From JAHTBL01 sp038532735 (GTDB lineage Bacteria; Pseudomonadota; Alphaproteobacteria; Rhodobacterales; Rhodobacteraceae), in assembly GCA_038532735.1 (NCBI GenBank), contig JBCBAC010000006.1:62001-126000 (forward strand): DNA of 64,000 bases. Direction: 5' to 3'. The notes beneath the pieces were generated by a model. It did no database searches, was not told where the DNA came from, and worked only from the letters and a program-made list of their open reading frames with translations. Below, piece by piece: positions 32,908 through 41,559 of the stretch; the stretch's first letter is position 1, and the number at the start of each line of letters is the position of its first letter. Both the position numbers and the translations under genes were made by a program.

Positions 32908-34158
32908 GTGGACAGTACGGCCGCAGCGACCTACAACCTCAGCATGACGACACGCGCCAAGGTGCGGTTCTTGGACCCGGCCTCCCCTCCGCATATTGCG
33001 ACTCTGATCTTACTTGCTGGGCTCTCGGCACTGTCGATGAACGTGTTCCTGCCGTCGCTCCCGACCATGACCGCCTATTTCGAGACCGACCCGCGGATCA
33101 TGCAATTGGCGGTCGCTCTTTATCTGGGCGTCAACGCCGTGCTGCAACTCATCGTCGGCCCTCTGTCGGATCGCTACGGACGGCGCCCCGTGATCCTGTG
33201 GGGCACAGTGCTTTTCATCCTCGCCACCATCGGCTGCCTGATCGCCAATACGGTCGAGATGTTCTTGCTCTTCCGCATGTTCCAGGCCGTGATTGTCGTT
33301 GGCATGGTTCTGTCCCGCGCCATCGTGCGCGACATCGTCCCACAGGCCGAAGCGGCCTCCATGATCGGGTATGTGACGATGGGCATGGCACTGGTCCCGA
33401 TGATCGGCCCCGCCATCGGCGGCGTGCTGGACGAGGTGTTCGGCTGGCGCGCCAATTTCTGGATGCTGCTCATCGGCGGGGTTGCCCTTTGGCTGCTGGC
33501 CTACCGCGATCTGGGTGAAACGGCGATGACCCGCCCCACCAGCTTCGGCGCGCAATTCAGCGAATACCCCGAGCTTCTGACCTCCCGCCGCTTTTGGGGC
33601 TATTGCGCCGCCGCCGCCCTCGCCTCCGGCGCGTTCTTTGCCTATCTGGGCGGCGCACCCTTCGTCGGGTCCGAGGTTTTCGGCCTCTCCCCCGCGGTTC
33701 TCGGCGTCTATTTCGGCGCGCCTGCCGTGGGATACATGCTGGGCAATTATATCTCCGGGCGCTTTTCGGTGCGCTTCGGCATCAATCAAATGGTGCTTTG
33801 GGGCACAATTATCTCTGCCGCAGGGCTGGGCGTGTCTCTGATCCTGTTCCTCTTGGGCCTCAAAACGGCAGAGGTTTTCTTTTCCTTCATGACATTCGTG
33901 GGCATCGGCAACGGCATGGTGCTGCCCAACGCCACATCCGGCATGCTGTCGGTACGCCCGCATCTGGCAGGCACAGCATCCGGCCTTGGCGGGGCGATCA
34001 TGATCGGCGGCGGCGCCATCCTGTCCGCCTTTGCAGGCGCGATGCTGACACCTGGCACTGGCGCGCTACCACTGGTCTGGATCATGTTCATCACCTCCGT
34101 GCTGTCCATCGGCGCGATCCTTTATACGATCCGCCGCGACGCACAGGTTTGCCAGTAG
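32908..34158 (+). CDS. MFS transporter, Bcr/CflA drug-resistance type
   Basis: 416 residues, 12 predicted membrane helices. The Bcr/CflA signature is in helices 1-2 (LILLAGLSALSMNVFLPSLP, GPLSDRYGRRPVILWG, the motif A loop), with FRMFQAVIVVGMVLSRAIVRD and MGMALVPMIGPAIGG as motif C-like parts. It would export drugs or metabolites by proton antiport; the substrate is unknown. GTG 32908 is used because GGGGAA precedes it; ATG 32944 is an alternative without a site. It is divergent from pccB and 49 bp before pccR, so it may be PccR-regulated; one might suspect a short-chain acid-linked substrate, but this is only position. Confidence 0.88.
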   Translation: MDSTAAATYNLSMTTRAKVRFLDPASPPHIATLILLAGLSALSMNVFLPSLPTMTAYFETDPRIMQLAVALYLGVNAVLQLIVGPLSDRYGRRPVILWGTVLFILATIGCLIANTVEMFLLFRMFQAVIVVGMVLSRAIVRDIVPQAEAASMIGYVTMGMALVPMIGPAIGGVLDEVFGWRANFWMLLIGGVALWLLAYRDLGETAMTRPTSFGAQFSEYPELLTSRRFWGYCAAAALASGAFFAYLGGAPFVGSEVFGLSPAVLGVYFGAPAVGYMLGNYISGRFSVRFGINQMVLWGTIISAAGLGVSLILFLLGLKTAEVFFSFMTFVGIGNGMVLPNATSGMLSVRPHLAGTASGLGGAIMIGGGAILSAFAGAMLTPGTGALPLVWIMFITSVLSIGAILYTIRRDAQVCQ

Positions 34159-34197
34159 GCTTTGCAAAGGCTAGAAGCGTGCCAGCAAACTTGCGAA
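34148..34197. promoter_or_regulatory. TTTGCAAA-like elements in front of pccR
   Basis: Perfect TTTGCAAA at 34161-34168, with weaker relatives TTTGCCAG (34148) and CTTGCGAA (34190), in the 49-bp gap before pccR. This would fit autoregulation by the same protein as at pccB. Confidence 0.5.
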
Positions 34198-34207
34198 GGT
34201 AGCTGAG

Positions 34208-35599
34208 ATGGCGACCCAAAAACTTTATGCAGGCGTGAAGCTACGCGAGATTAGAACGCGTCATGGCCTGACCCAGAAGGCCTTTGCGGAGAAGCTGGAC
34301 GTCTCGCTACCGTATCTCAACCAGATGGAGAACAACAACCGACCGGTTTCTGCCGGGGTGGTTCTGGCGCTGGCGCATAGCTTTGATTTCGACCTCAGCG
34401 AACTTAGCGTTGGCGAAGCAGAGCGGGTCGTGTCAGATATGCGCGAAGCGCTGGCCGATCCGCTTTTCAGCGACACACCGCCTTTGGCTGATCTGCAACT
34501 CGCCGCTTCCAACGCCCCTGCCCTGAGCCGCGCGTTTCTGGACCTGCACCGCGCCTACCGCGACGCCCATGAACGCCTTGCCTCCCTTGACGAAGCGCTA
34601 GGGCGCGCCGACGCGCCGCGCGCGGCCTCCCCTTGGGAAGAGGTGCGCGATTTCTTTCATTATTGCGACAATTACATCGACGCCGTGGACCGCGCGGCAG
34701 AGCGGTTCGTGACCGGGGGCGATCCAGAGGCCCGCGCGCGCGCGCTGCTCTCCGAGCATGGCATCACCGTCGAGATTGCTGGCGAAAACGCGCCCCTTCG
34801 TGGATTCGATCGCGACAGCAAGACCCTGATCCTGTCGGCCCGCGCCCATGCCGCGACGCGGCGTTTTCAAATGCTGCATCAGGTCGCTTTGCTGATTCAG
34901 GGCCAGCTTCTGGATGCCACGCTTGATCTCGCGCGCTTCCAAACGGTTGAGGCCCGCGCCATCGCACGCATCGGGCTTGCCAACTACTTTGCCGGAGCCG
35001 CGCTGCTTCCGTATTCAGCGTTTCTCGCGGCCGCCCAAAGCACGCGGCACGATCTGGAGCAGCTATCCGACCGGTTCGGCGCCTCCATCGAACAAGTGGC
35101 GCACCGGCTGTCCACCTTGCAGCGCCCCGGCGCGAAAGGCGTGCCGTTCTTCTTTGTCCGCGTCGATCAAGCCGGCACAATCACGAAACGCCACTCCGCC
35201 ACGCGGCTGCAATTCGCGCGCTTTGGCGGCGCGTGCCCGCTTTGGAATGTGCACCGCGCGTTTGAAACACCTGGACGGTTCTTGCGGCAACTGGCCGAAA
35301 CCCCGGACGGCGCGCGTTATTTCTGTCTCGCGCGCGATGTGCAGAAATCCGGTGGCACCTATAAAGCGCCGGTGCGCCGCTACGCCATTGGTCTGGGTTG
35401 CGAATTGCGGCATGCATCTGATCTTGTGTATTCGGACGGTCTGGATCTCGACAATGATGTGGCGTTCGAACCGATTGGCATCTCGTGCCGGATTTGCGAA
35501 CGCAAAGGGTGTCATCAACGCTCGGTCCCGCCTTTGGAGAAGCATTTGCGCTTTGACCCGGACCATAGAGGGTTATTACCCTACGAAATTGACGGCTAG
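34208..35599 (+). CDS. pccR: PccR-type short-chain fatty acyl-CoA regulator (ScfR family)
   Basis: 463 residues. N-terminal XRE helix-turn-helix (LREIRTRHGLTQKAFAEKLD, SLPYLNQMENNNRPVSAGVV), a central IrrE/ImmA-like domain that lacks a clear HExxH (RRFQMLHQVALLIQGQLLD is the equivalent stretch), and a C-terminal DUF2083-type part with a Cys cluster (ISCRICERKGCHQRSVPP; C-x2-C-x4-C). This is the architecture of ScfR regulators RamB, MccR and PccR. PccR of Rhodobacter sphaeroides controls pccB in response to propionate/acetate growth. Proximity to pccB and the TTTGCAAA-like elements favour PccR over RamB or MccR; no glyoxylate-bypass or methylcitrate genes are in the window. Confidence 0.88.
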   Translation: MATQKLYAGVKLREIRTRHGLTQKAFAEKLDVSLPYLNQMENNNRPVSAGVVLALAHSFDFDLSELSVGEAERVVSDMREALADPLFSDTPPLADLQLAASNAPALSRAFLDLHRAYRDAHERLASLDEALGRADAPRAASPWEEVRDFFHYCDNYIDAVDRAAERFVTGGDPEARARALLSEHGITVEIAGENAPLRGFDRDSKTLILSARAHAATRRFQMLHQVALLIQGQLLDATLDLARFQTVEARAIARIGLANYFAGAALLPYSAFLAAAQSTRHDLEQLSDRFGASIEQVAHRLSTLQRPGAKGVPFFFVRVDQAGTITKRHSATRLQFARFGGACPLWNVHRAFETPGRFLRQLAETPDGARYFCLARDVQKSGGTYKAPVRRYAIGLGCELRHASDLVYSDGLDLDNDVAFEPIGISCRICERKGCHQRSVPPLEKHLRFDPDHRGLLPYEIDG

Positions 35600-35614
35600 C
35601 TGAGGAGTTTACCC

Positions 35615-36079
35615 ATGGAAATGTCCGGAACCCGCGTGATTGCCGCAGATCGAGAAACGGTCTGGGCGGCGTTGAATTCAGCGGACGTGCTGAAAGCCTG
35701 CATCCCCGGCTGCACGGAGTTAAGCGGCAGCCCGGAAGACGGCTTTGACGCGGTCGTCACACAAAAAGTGGGCCCGGTGAAAGCCACGTTCAAAGGGGCA
35801 GTGACGCTGTCGGATGTGGTCCATCCCGAGAGCTACCGGATCAGCGGCGAGGGCAAAGGCGGCGTTGCCGGTTTTGCGAAAGGCGGGGCGTCGGTCGTGC
35901 TGAACGATGTCCCCGAGGGGACGGAGCTGGTCTATGACGTGGATGCCAAGGTCGGCGGCAAGATTGCGCAGCTTGGCAATCGGATCATCAACGGGTTTGC
36001 GACGAAGATGGCGAATGCATTCTTCGACAATTTCCAGGCGCATGTGCAAGGCGATGATGCGGAGGCCGAAACCGCCTGA
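35615..36079 (+). CDS. coxG: CoxG-like SRPBCC protein
   Basis: 154 residues of the CoxG family (START/SRPBCC fold): MEMSGTRVIAADRETVWAAL, DVLKACIPGCTELSGSPEDG, KVGPVKATFKGAVTLSD, VGGKIAQLGNRIINGFATKM and ANAFFDNF. In Oligotropha CoxG anchors CO dehydrogenase to the membrane and related proteins bind quinones or lipids. Here no cox or xdh genes adjoin it; the only such subunit in the window is at 61258, 25 kb away. It begins 15 bp after the pccR stop, so it is likely co-transcribed with pccR. Confidence 0.88.
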   Translation: MEMSGTRVIAADRETVWAALNSADVLKACIPGCTELSGSPEDGFDAVVTQKVGPVKATFKGAVTLSDVVHPESYRISGEGKGGVAGFAKGGASVVLNDVPEGTELVYDVDAKVGGKIAQLGNRIINGFATKMANAFFDNFQAHVQGDDAEAETA

Positions 36080-36113
36080 CGGCGGTGCCTTCGGCGAGGA
36101 TATTTGATCAAAG
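36071..36113 (+). terminator. Hairpin plus Rhodobacteraceae-type repeat after coxG
   Basis: ACCGCC-tgac-GGCGGT spans the coxG stop and is followed by TGCCTTCGGCGAGGATATTT and an A-rich tail. The block GCCTNCGGCGNGGATATTT is, to my knowledge, a common intergenic terminator-like repeat in Roseobacter-group genomes. It stands between coxG and the convergent argP-like gene. Confidence 0.55.
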
Positions 36114-36191
36114 GTGAAAACAAGGGCCAGTAAGGACTTTGACACCCGAGGAGCGTTGTCTGCAAGCGGGCACGTTAACCTTAGTATCTGC

Positions 36192-37070
36192 TTAATGCAG
36201 CACGTCTCGGGCGGCTTTTCGAACGTTATCCGTCAGGGATTTCAAAGGCTTGGCTGTGATGCGGCTGATCTGCCAGTAAAGCGGCGTCTCGAACGGCGTG
36301 TCTGTGACGACCTCGACCAAGTCGCCACTTTTCAGAAGATCATGGACCAGTGGTTCGGGATTCATACCCCAACCAAGGCGCAGCAAGGCGGCGGTCACAA
36401 AACCCACGGTGCTGGGCAACAGATGGGTCGGGAGGGCGACGCGTTTGCCTAGGTGTTGGGCGGCCCAATCCTGCTGCAGACGGTCCCGACGCGAGTAGGT
36501 CAGCGCGGGGGCTGTGCGCAGGCTTTTCTCGGTCACGCCCTCTGAGAAGTGGCGCGCCATGTAGGCCGGGCTCGCAGTCGCGCGGTAGCGAAGCGCGCCC
36601 AGCGGAACACTGTCGCATCCTTGGATCGGATCAGCGCGGCTTGTGATTGCGGCGGCGACATCGCCTTGACGCAACCAGCGCGCGGAATGGTCCTGATCGT
36701 CGACGACCAGATCGAAAAGCAGCCCCTCGCATTTGGCAAGCGCTGGCAGCACCCATGTATCGAGGCTGTCGGCATTGACTGCGATGCGCACGGGGGCGGA
36801 CTGTGCCTCAGACAAGGCCATGTCGCGGGCAAGCTGCTGTTCCAGAAGGGAAACTTCATCCGCGTGGCGGATCAACCGGGCACCGGCGGCGGTCGGCAGG
36901 CTTGGCGTTCCGCGTTCAATCAGCACTGTGCCGACGCGATCTTCGAGGGTTTTGATCCGTTGCGAGACCGCCGATTGCGTGATTGAGAGTTGCGCCGCCG
37001 CCAGCTCGAAACTGCCGCAGCGGGCCACAGCGCTGAGGGTCATAAGAAGGACCGGATCATACATAAGCAT
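36192..37070 (-). CDS. argP: LysR-type regulator, ArgP/LysG type
   Basis: 292 residues. N-terminal winged HTH (LLMTLSAVARCGSFELAAAQ, LSITQSAVSQRIKTLEDRVG) and a periplasmic-binding-like effector domain. Strong fit to ArgP/LysG, which sense lysine/arginine and activate a divergent LysE/ArgO exporter: PVRIAVNADSLDTWVLPALA is the hallmark ArgP stretch. The exporter gene is divergent 79 bp away, as expected. Two in-frame ATGs (37070, 37064) are possible starts. Confidence 0.9.
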   Translation of the reverse strand: MLMYDPVLLMTLSAVARCGSFELAAAQLSITQSAVSQRIKTLEDRVGTVLIERGTPSLPTAAGARLIRHADEVSLLEQQLARDMALSEAQSAPVRIAVNADSLDTWVLPALAKCEGLLFDLVVDDQDHSARWLRQGDVAAAITSRADPIQGCDSVPLGALRYRATASPAYMARHFSEGVTEKSLRTAPALTYSRRDRLQQDWAAQHLGKRVALPTHLLPSTVGFVTAALLRLGWGMNPEPLVHDLLKSGDLVEVVTDTPFETPLYWQISRITAKPLKSLTDNVRKAARDVLH

Positions 37071-37149
37071 TACTTATAATAGATTAGGAACATTCTCTAG
37101 ATTAATGTTTTAGCGCGCGATAACCCTCTGACGAAACACGGAGTTTCTT
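37071..37149. promoter_or_regulatory. Divergent argP-lysE intergenic control region
   Basis: 79 bp of AT-rich DNA (CATTACTTATAATAGATTAG, TTCTCTAGATTAATG) holding both promoters. ArgP-type regulators bind such spacers, but no clear T-N11-A dyad could be singled out by eye. Confidence 0.4.
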
Positions 37150-37749
37150 ATGAGCACAGCTTATTTCGCTGGTTTCTTCCTTGGGTTATCCCTGATCCTT
37201 GCCATCGGCGCGCAAAACGCTTTCCTACTGCGTCAGGGCCTGCGGCGCGAGCATGTCTTGCCGCTGGTTCTAACCTGCGGGATCAGCGATGCGATCCTGA
37301 TTGCCGTTGGCGTCAGCAGTTTTGGTGCGATGTCGAAAGCGGCCCCTTGGATCGGCGCGGTGTTCCTCTATGGGGGCGTCGCGTTCCTGCTGGTTTATGG
37401 CGCGATGAGCTTTCTGCGGGCCCGCAAAGGAGGCGAAGCCTTGCGCCCGAGCACGGAGAGCGCGGGGTCGGTCTGGGCCGCTGTGGGCACCTGCCTCGCG
37501 ATCACGTGGCTTAACCCGCATGTCTATCTGGACACGGTGGTGATGCTCGGCTCGATCTCGGCGCAATATGACAGCCGTTTGGGGTTTGCTCTGGGGGGCA
37601 TGTCGGCCTCGTTCGTGTTCTTCTTCGCTCTGGGCTATGGCGCGCGGCTTCTGGCGCCGGTTTTCGCGAACCCGCGCGCCTGGCAAGTCCTTGAAATCGT
37701 TATCGGTTGCGTGATGTGGGCGATTGCCGGGAAACTGCTGCTCAGCTAG
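37150..37749 (+). CDS. lysE: LysE/ArgO-type amino acid exporter
   Basis: 199 residues with about six membrane segments. The LysE signature at the start is AGFFLGLSLILAIGAQNAFLLRQGL (GAQN), followed by CGISDAILIAVGVSSFG, GTCLAITWLNPHVYLDTVVMLG (the NPH motif) and ALGGMSASFVFFFALGYGA. It exports basic amino acids (lysine or arginine). Divergent from its presumed activator gene argP/lysG, which supports the basic-amino-acid subgroup rather than RhtB homoserine exporters. Confidence 0.93.
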   Translation: MSTAYFAGFFLGLSLILAIGAQNAFLLRQGLRREHVLPLVLTCGISDAILIAVGVSSFGAMSKAAPWIGAVFLYGGVAFLLVYGAMSFLRARKGGEALRPSTESAGSVWAAVGTCLAITWLNPHVYLDTVVMLGSISAQYDSRLGFALGGMSASFVFFFALGYGARLLAPVFANPRAWQVLEIVIGCVMWAIAGKLLLS

Positions 37750-37787
37750 GGCTTGCGCGCCCGCGCGCTTTGCGGTCAGGTCGCGAT

Positions 37788-38672
37788 ATGGAGCCAAGCG
37801 CACACCGCCCGGCGGCGGGCATTTTCTGGCAGATCATGACGGGGCTGAACTTTGTAGCCGTCACCGCCATCGTCAAACATGTGGGCAGCGATGTGCCTGC
37901 CGCGCAGGCCGCGTTCCTGCGCTATTTGCTGGGGCTGGTCTTTGTGATCCCGATGATCCGCCCGATCCTGCAAGCCCATCTGACGCGCCGACAGATGACG
38001 CTTTTCGGGGTGCGGGGCGTCCTGCACACCGGCGCTGTGATCTTATGGTTTTATGCGATGACCCAGATCACCATCGCCGAGGTGACGGCGATGAATTACC
38101 TGTCGCCGATCTACGTGACCATCGGCGCGGCGCTCCTGCTAGGCGAAAAGATCGCGATCCGCCGGATCATTGCGATTATCGCTGCGCTGGTCGGAGCGCT
38201 CATCATCTTGCGCCCCGGCTTTCGGGAACTGTCCCCCGGCCATATCGCGATGCTGGGCACGGCGCTTGGGTTTGCAGGGGGCTATCTGATTATGAAAGTG
38301 ATGAGCACAGAGGTGAACGCCGCCGTTGTCGTGGGCATGCTGTCGCTTTTTGTGACGCTGGGCCTTGCGCCTTTTGCGTGGGCCGTCTGGGTGCCCGTGA
38401 CGGTGGAGCAGCTCTTTTGGCTCTTCCTCGTCGCGGTCTTTGCCACGGCAGGTCATTACACCATGACATTGGCTTTTGCCGCCGCCCCGTTGGCGGTGAC
38501 GCAGCCCGTCACCTTCCTGCAACTGATCTGGTCTGTGATCCTAGGCGCCGCGTTCTTTAACGAGGCAATTGACGGCTGGGTCGTGCTGGGTGGCGCGCTG
38601 ATCATGGCCGCCGTCAGCTTTATCGCCTGGCGCGAACACGTCGCGAAAAAGCAAGCCTTAGCAGAAGGTTAG
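37788..38672 (+). CDS. EamA/DMT family transporter
   Basis: 294 residues, ten membrane helices in two EamA repeats: first repeat FWQIMTGLNFVAVTAIVKHV to IRRIIAIIAALVGALIILRPG, second from GTALGFAGGYLIMKVMS to VLGGALIMAAVSFIAWREHV. MNYLSPIYVTIGAALLLGE and AVTQPVTFLQLIWSVILGAAFFNE are repeat ends typical of the RhaT/EamA group, which exports amino acids or other metabolites. ATG 37788 (MEPSAHRPAAG) begins 38 bp after the lysE stop. Convergent with yebC, 4-nt overlap. Confidence 0.88.
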   Translation: MEPSAHRPAAGIFWQIMTGLNFVAVTAIVKHVGSDVPAAQAAFLRYLLGLVFVIPMIRPILQAHLTRRQMTLFGVRGVLHTGAVILWFYAMTQITIAEVTAMNYLSPIYVTIGAALLLGEKIAIRRIIAIIAALVGALIILRPGFRELSPGHIAMLGTALGFAGGYLIMKVMSTEVNAAVVVGMLSLFVTLGLAPFAWAVWVPVTVEQLFWLFLVAVFATAGHYTMTLAFAAAPLAVTQPVTFLQLIWSVILGAAFFNEAIDGWVVLGGALIMAAVSFIAWREHVAKKQALAEG

Positions 38673-39409
38673 AGCTGCTCCAACACCTCGTCTGAGGCTT
38701 CGAAATTCGCTGTCACGCGCTGGATATCATCGTCATCCTCCAGCGCATCAATCAGCTTCATCAGCTTTTGCATACCGTCCAGATCAAGCTCGGTCGTGGT
38801 GGTCGGCTTCCAAATCAGCTTGGTCGATTCAGATTCACCCAATTCGGCTTCCAACGCGCTGGAAACGGCGCCCAGATCGGTATCAGCGCAATAGATCGTG
38901 TGCCCCTCGTCGGAACTTTCGACATCCTCGGCCCCCGCTTCAATCGCGGCCATCATGACGGTGTCGGCATCGCCGGCCTCGGACGTGTAGGTCACCTCTC
39001 CCTTACGCTCGAACATGAAAGAGACAGAGCCCGTCTCCCCCAGATTGCCGCCGTTTTTGGTGAAGGTGGAGCGGACGGTGGACGCGGTGCGGTTCTTGTT
39101 GTCGGTCATCGCCTCGACAATGACGGCCACACCGTTCGGGCCGTAGCCCTCATAGCGGATTTCGTCGTAATTCTCGGCATCCCCACCTTGGGATTTCTTG
39201 ATCGCACGGTCGATCACGTCCTTGGGCACCGATTGAGACTTGGCTTCTTTGACGGCCAGACGCAGGCGCGGATTGTTGTCGGGATCAGGGTCGCCCATCT
39301 TGGCGGCCACGGTGATCTCCTTGGCCAGTTTCGAGAACAGCTTGGAGCGCAGCTTGTCCTGCCGCCCCTTGCGGTGCTGGATATTTGCCCATTTTGAATG
39401 GCCTGCCAT
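38669..39409 (-). CDS. yebC: YebC/PmpR family regulatory protein
   Basis: 246 residues of the near-universal YebC family: MAGHSKWANIQHRKGRQDKLRSK N-terminus, FSKLAKEITVAAKMGDPDPDNNPRLRLAV, VPKDVIDRAIKKSQGGD, EGYGPNGVAVIVEAMTDNKNRT, SVSFMFERKG and the acidic C-terminal domain. Members act as transcription regulators (PmpR) or, as shown for YebC/TACO1 proteins, assist translation of proline-rich stretches. The ATG at 39409 matches the invariant MAGHSKW start. Confidence 0.96.
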   Translation of the reverse strand: MAGHSKWANIQHRKGRQDKLRSKLFSKLAKEITVAAKMGDPDPDNNPRLRLAVKEAKSQSVPKDVIDRAIKKSQGGDAENYDEIRYEGYGPNGVAVIVEAMTDNKNRTASTVRSTFTKNGGNLGETGSVSFMFERKGEVTYTSEAGDADTVMMAAIEAGAEDVESSDEGHTIYCADTDLGAVSSALEAELGESESTKLIWKPTTTTELDLDGMQKLMKLIDALEDDDDIQRVTANFEASDEVLEQL

Positions 39410-39560
39410 GGTGCGGCTCCCTCGATATCGCGAACGTGACGGAGCTATAATGGAAAGCGCCGTCGGGGTGCAATCCTCGGCCCGCAGGAAAAGCCCAGTC
39501 AATTGAGCCGTTTACGGCGCGCGGTTCCGCGTTAGGATAGCCAAAAACGAGGCAGCGCGC

Positions 39561-41342
39561 ATGACCAGTGACCAGATTATCCTGTTTACCCTCTTTGGCG
39601 GGGTCTTTGCGATGCTGCTTTGGGGCAAGTTTCGCTATGACATCGTCGCGTTGTCGGCGCTTCTGATCGGCGTGGTGCTGGGTGTGGTGCCAGAGGACGA
39701 CGCATTCTCGGGCTTTGGGCATCCGGCGACGCTGGTTGTGGCGCTGGTGCTGGTGGTGTCAGCCGGATTGGTCCGCTCGGGCGCTGTGTTTCTCATCACG
39801 CGCACGCTAGTAGACAGTTCCCGCGGCTTGGGTGCGCATATCGCGCTGATGGGGGGCATCGGCGGCGTGCTGTCGGCCTTTATGAACAACGTCGCAGCCC
39901 TCGCCTTGCTGATGCCCGTCGATATCCAGACAGCCCGAAAGGCAGGCCGCGCGCCCTCGCTGTCGCTCATGCCGCTCAGCTTTGCAACAATCCTCGGCGG
40001 TATGGTCACGTTGATCGGCACGCCGCCCAATATTATCATCGCCACGATCCGGCAGGACACGCTGGGCGAGCCGTTTCAGATGTTCGATTTCGCGCCTGTG
40101 GGCGGCATTACCGCGATCGCAGGCATGGCCTTTGTGGCCCTGATCGGCTGGCGGTTTATCCCCCAGCGCACCGGAACCCATCAGGCGGGCGATCCGATGG
40201 AGGATTACGCCGAATATATTGCAGAACTGACCATTCCTGAAGGCAGCAAGCTGATCGACCAGCGGGTGCGCGACCTCTATGAGGTGGCGGAAAAGAATGA
40301 CGTCGCAATCCTTGGCCTCGTGCGTGACGGCAAACGGCGCTACGGCACGGCGGGCAGTACGCGGCTACAGGCAGGCGATGCGCTGGTGCTGGAGGCGACG
40401 CCAGACGCGCTGGATGAATACCGCGCGGCAGAGAGCCTCGATTTCGCAGATGCCAAGCGCGAGACGTTGCTGCGCGCCGAAGGTCAGGGCCTGACCGTGA
40501 TTGAAGTGGTTGTGACCGATCAGTCCCGGCTCAACGGGCGCACCGCGCAATCCATTGGGCTTGCTTGGCGGCAACGCACAGTGCTGATGGGCATTTCCCG
40601 GCAAGGTAAGTCTGTTCGTCAACAGATCCGCAAGACGCCGATCCGCACGGGCGATATCCTGTTGCTGCTGGTTCCGAAGGACAACGCGAATGACGTCACC
40701 GAATGGCTGGGCTGCCTGCCCTTGGCCGATCGCGGCTTGGCGGTGACGGAAGACAAAAAGGTCTGGTGGGCCATTGGCATGTTCGGCGCCGCAGTGATCG
40801 CGGCCTCTCTGGGCCTCGTCTATTTGCCGATTGCCTTGGGCATCGTGGTGGTCGCCTTTGTGTTGTCAAAGATCGTGCCTTTGTCAGAGCTTTACACCCA
40901 TATCGAATGGCCCGTCGTGGTCCTTCTGGGCTCCATGATCCCACTGGGCGCGGCGCTAGAAACATCAGGCGGCACCGAGTTGATCGCCGGCGCATTGGTA
41001 GGCCTGACAGAGGGGCTGCCCGCGTGGATGATCCTGACGGTGCTGATGGTCGTGACGATGACGCTGTCAGATGTGCTCAACAACACCGCGACGACCATTG
41101 TCGCGGCCCCCGTGGGTATCCAGATGGCCACATCGCTTGGCGTCAATCCGGATCCGTTCCTGATGGCCGTGGCCGTCGCGGCAAGCTGTGCGTTCCTGAC
41201 CCCGATTGGCCATAAGAACAACACCTTGATCCTGGGTCCCGGCGGCTATGGGTTTGGCGATTACTGGCGCATGGGATTGCCGTTGGAAATTCTCGTGGTC
41301 TGCGTCTCGATCCCGGCCATTCTGGTCTTCTGGCCGCTCTGA
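39561..41342 (+). CDS. SLC13-type permease with TrkA-C domains
   Basis: 593 residues. N- and C-terminal halves of a DASS/SLC13 (CitM-like) permease, each with about five to six helices, separated by two RCK-C/TrkA-C soluble domains (about 205-285 and 295-380; EGSKLIDQRVRDLYEVAEKNDVAIL, GSTRLQAGDALVLEATPDAL, SRLNGRTAQSIGLAWRQRTVL). Transport motifs: NNVAALALLMPVDIQTARKAG, LIGTPPNIIIATIRQ, LSDVLNNTATTIVAAPVGIQ, SCAFLTPIGHKNNTLILGPGGY. This architecture transports dicarboxylates, sulfate or similar anions; the exact substrate is unknown. Confidence 0.9.
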   Translation: MTSDQIILFTLFGGVFAMLLWGKFRYDIVALSALLIGVVLGVVPEDDAFSGFGHPATLVVALVLVVSAGLVRSGAVFLITRTLVDSSRGLGAHIALMGGIGGVLSAFMNNVAALALLMPVDIQTARKAGRAPSLSLMPLSFATILGGMVTLIGTPPNIIIATIRQDTLGEPFQMFDFAPVGGITAIAGMAFVALIGWRFIPQRTGTHQAGDPMEDYAEYIAELTIPEGSKLIDQRVRDLYEVAEKNDVAILGLVRDGKRRYGTAGSTRLQAGDALVLEATPDALDEYRAAESLDFADAKRETLLRAEGQGLTVIEVVVTDQSRLNGRTAQSIGLAWRQRTVLMGISRQGKSVRQQIRKTPIRTGDILLLLVPKDNANDVTEWLGCLPLADRGLAVTEDKKVWWAIGMFGAAVIAASLGLVYLPIALGIVVVAFVLSKIVPLSELYTHIEWPVVVLLGSMIPLGAALETSGGTELIAGALVGLTEGLPAWMILTVLMVVTMTLSDVLNNTATTIVAAPVGIQMATSLGVNPDPFLMAVAVAASCAFLTPIGHKNNTLILGPGGYGFGDYWRMGLPLEILVVCVSIPAILVFWPL

Positions 41343-41418
41343 GCCCTCTCGTTTGACGGGTTTTTCACGAGCGCTGAAAACTTAAAGCGTGTGCCGGGCG
41401 AGGTGCTAGTCTTGACCC

Positions 41419-41559
41419 ATGACAGACGATCCTGTGCCACACGAACCGCGCAATCACATCATTGGTGAGGGGGATCCGAGCGTTACCATCACGGCCTTTG
41501 GACACCGCGCCTTCAACATTGTTTTCAAGAGAGAAGGACCCCTGCAATGGGCGTTTTGA
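41419..41559 (+). CDS. 46-residue orphan ORF coupled to the next gene
   Basis: ATG at 41419 opens a 46-residue frame (DDPVPHEPRNHIIGEGDPSV, TITAFGHRAFNIVFKREGPL, ending QWAF) whose stop lies 13 bases inside the following gene. No recognisable motif, signal or membrane helix, and no strong ribosome site. The amino-acid composition looks protein-like and the overlap suggests coupling, but it may be only a translated leader. No family known to me. Confidence 0.4.
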   Translation: MTDDPVPHEPRNHIIGEGDPSVTITAFGHRAFNIVFKREGPLQWAF

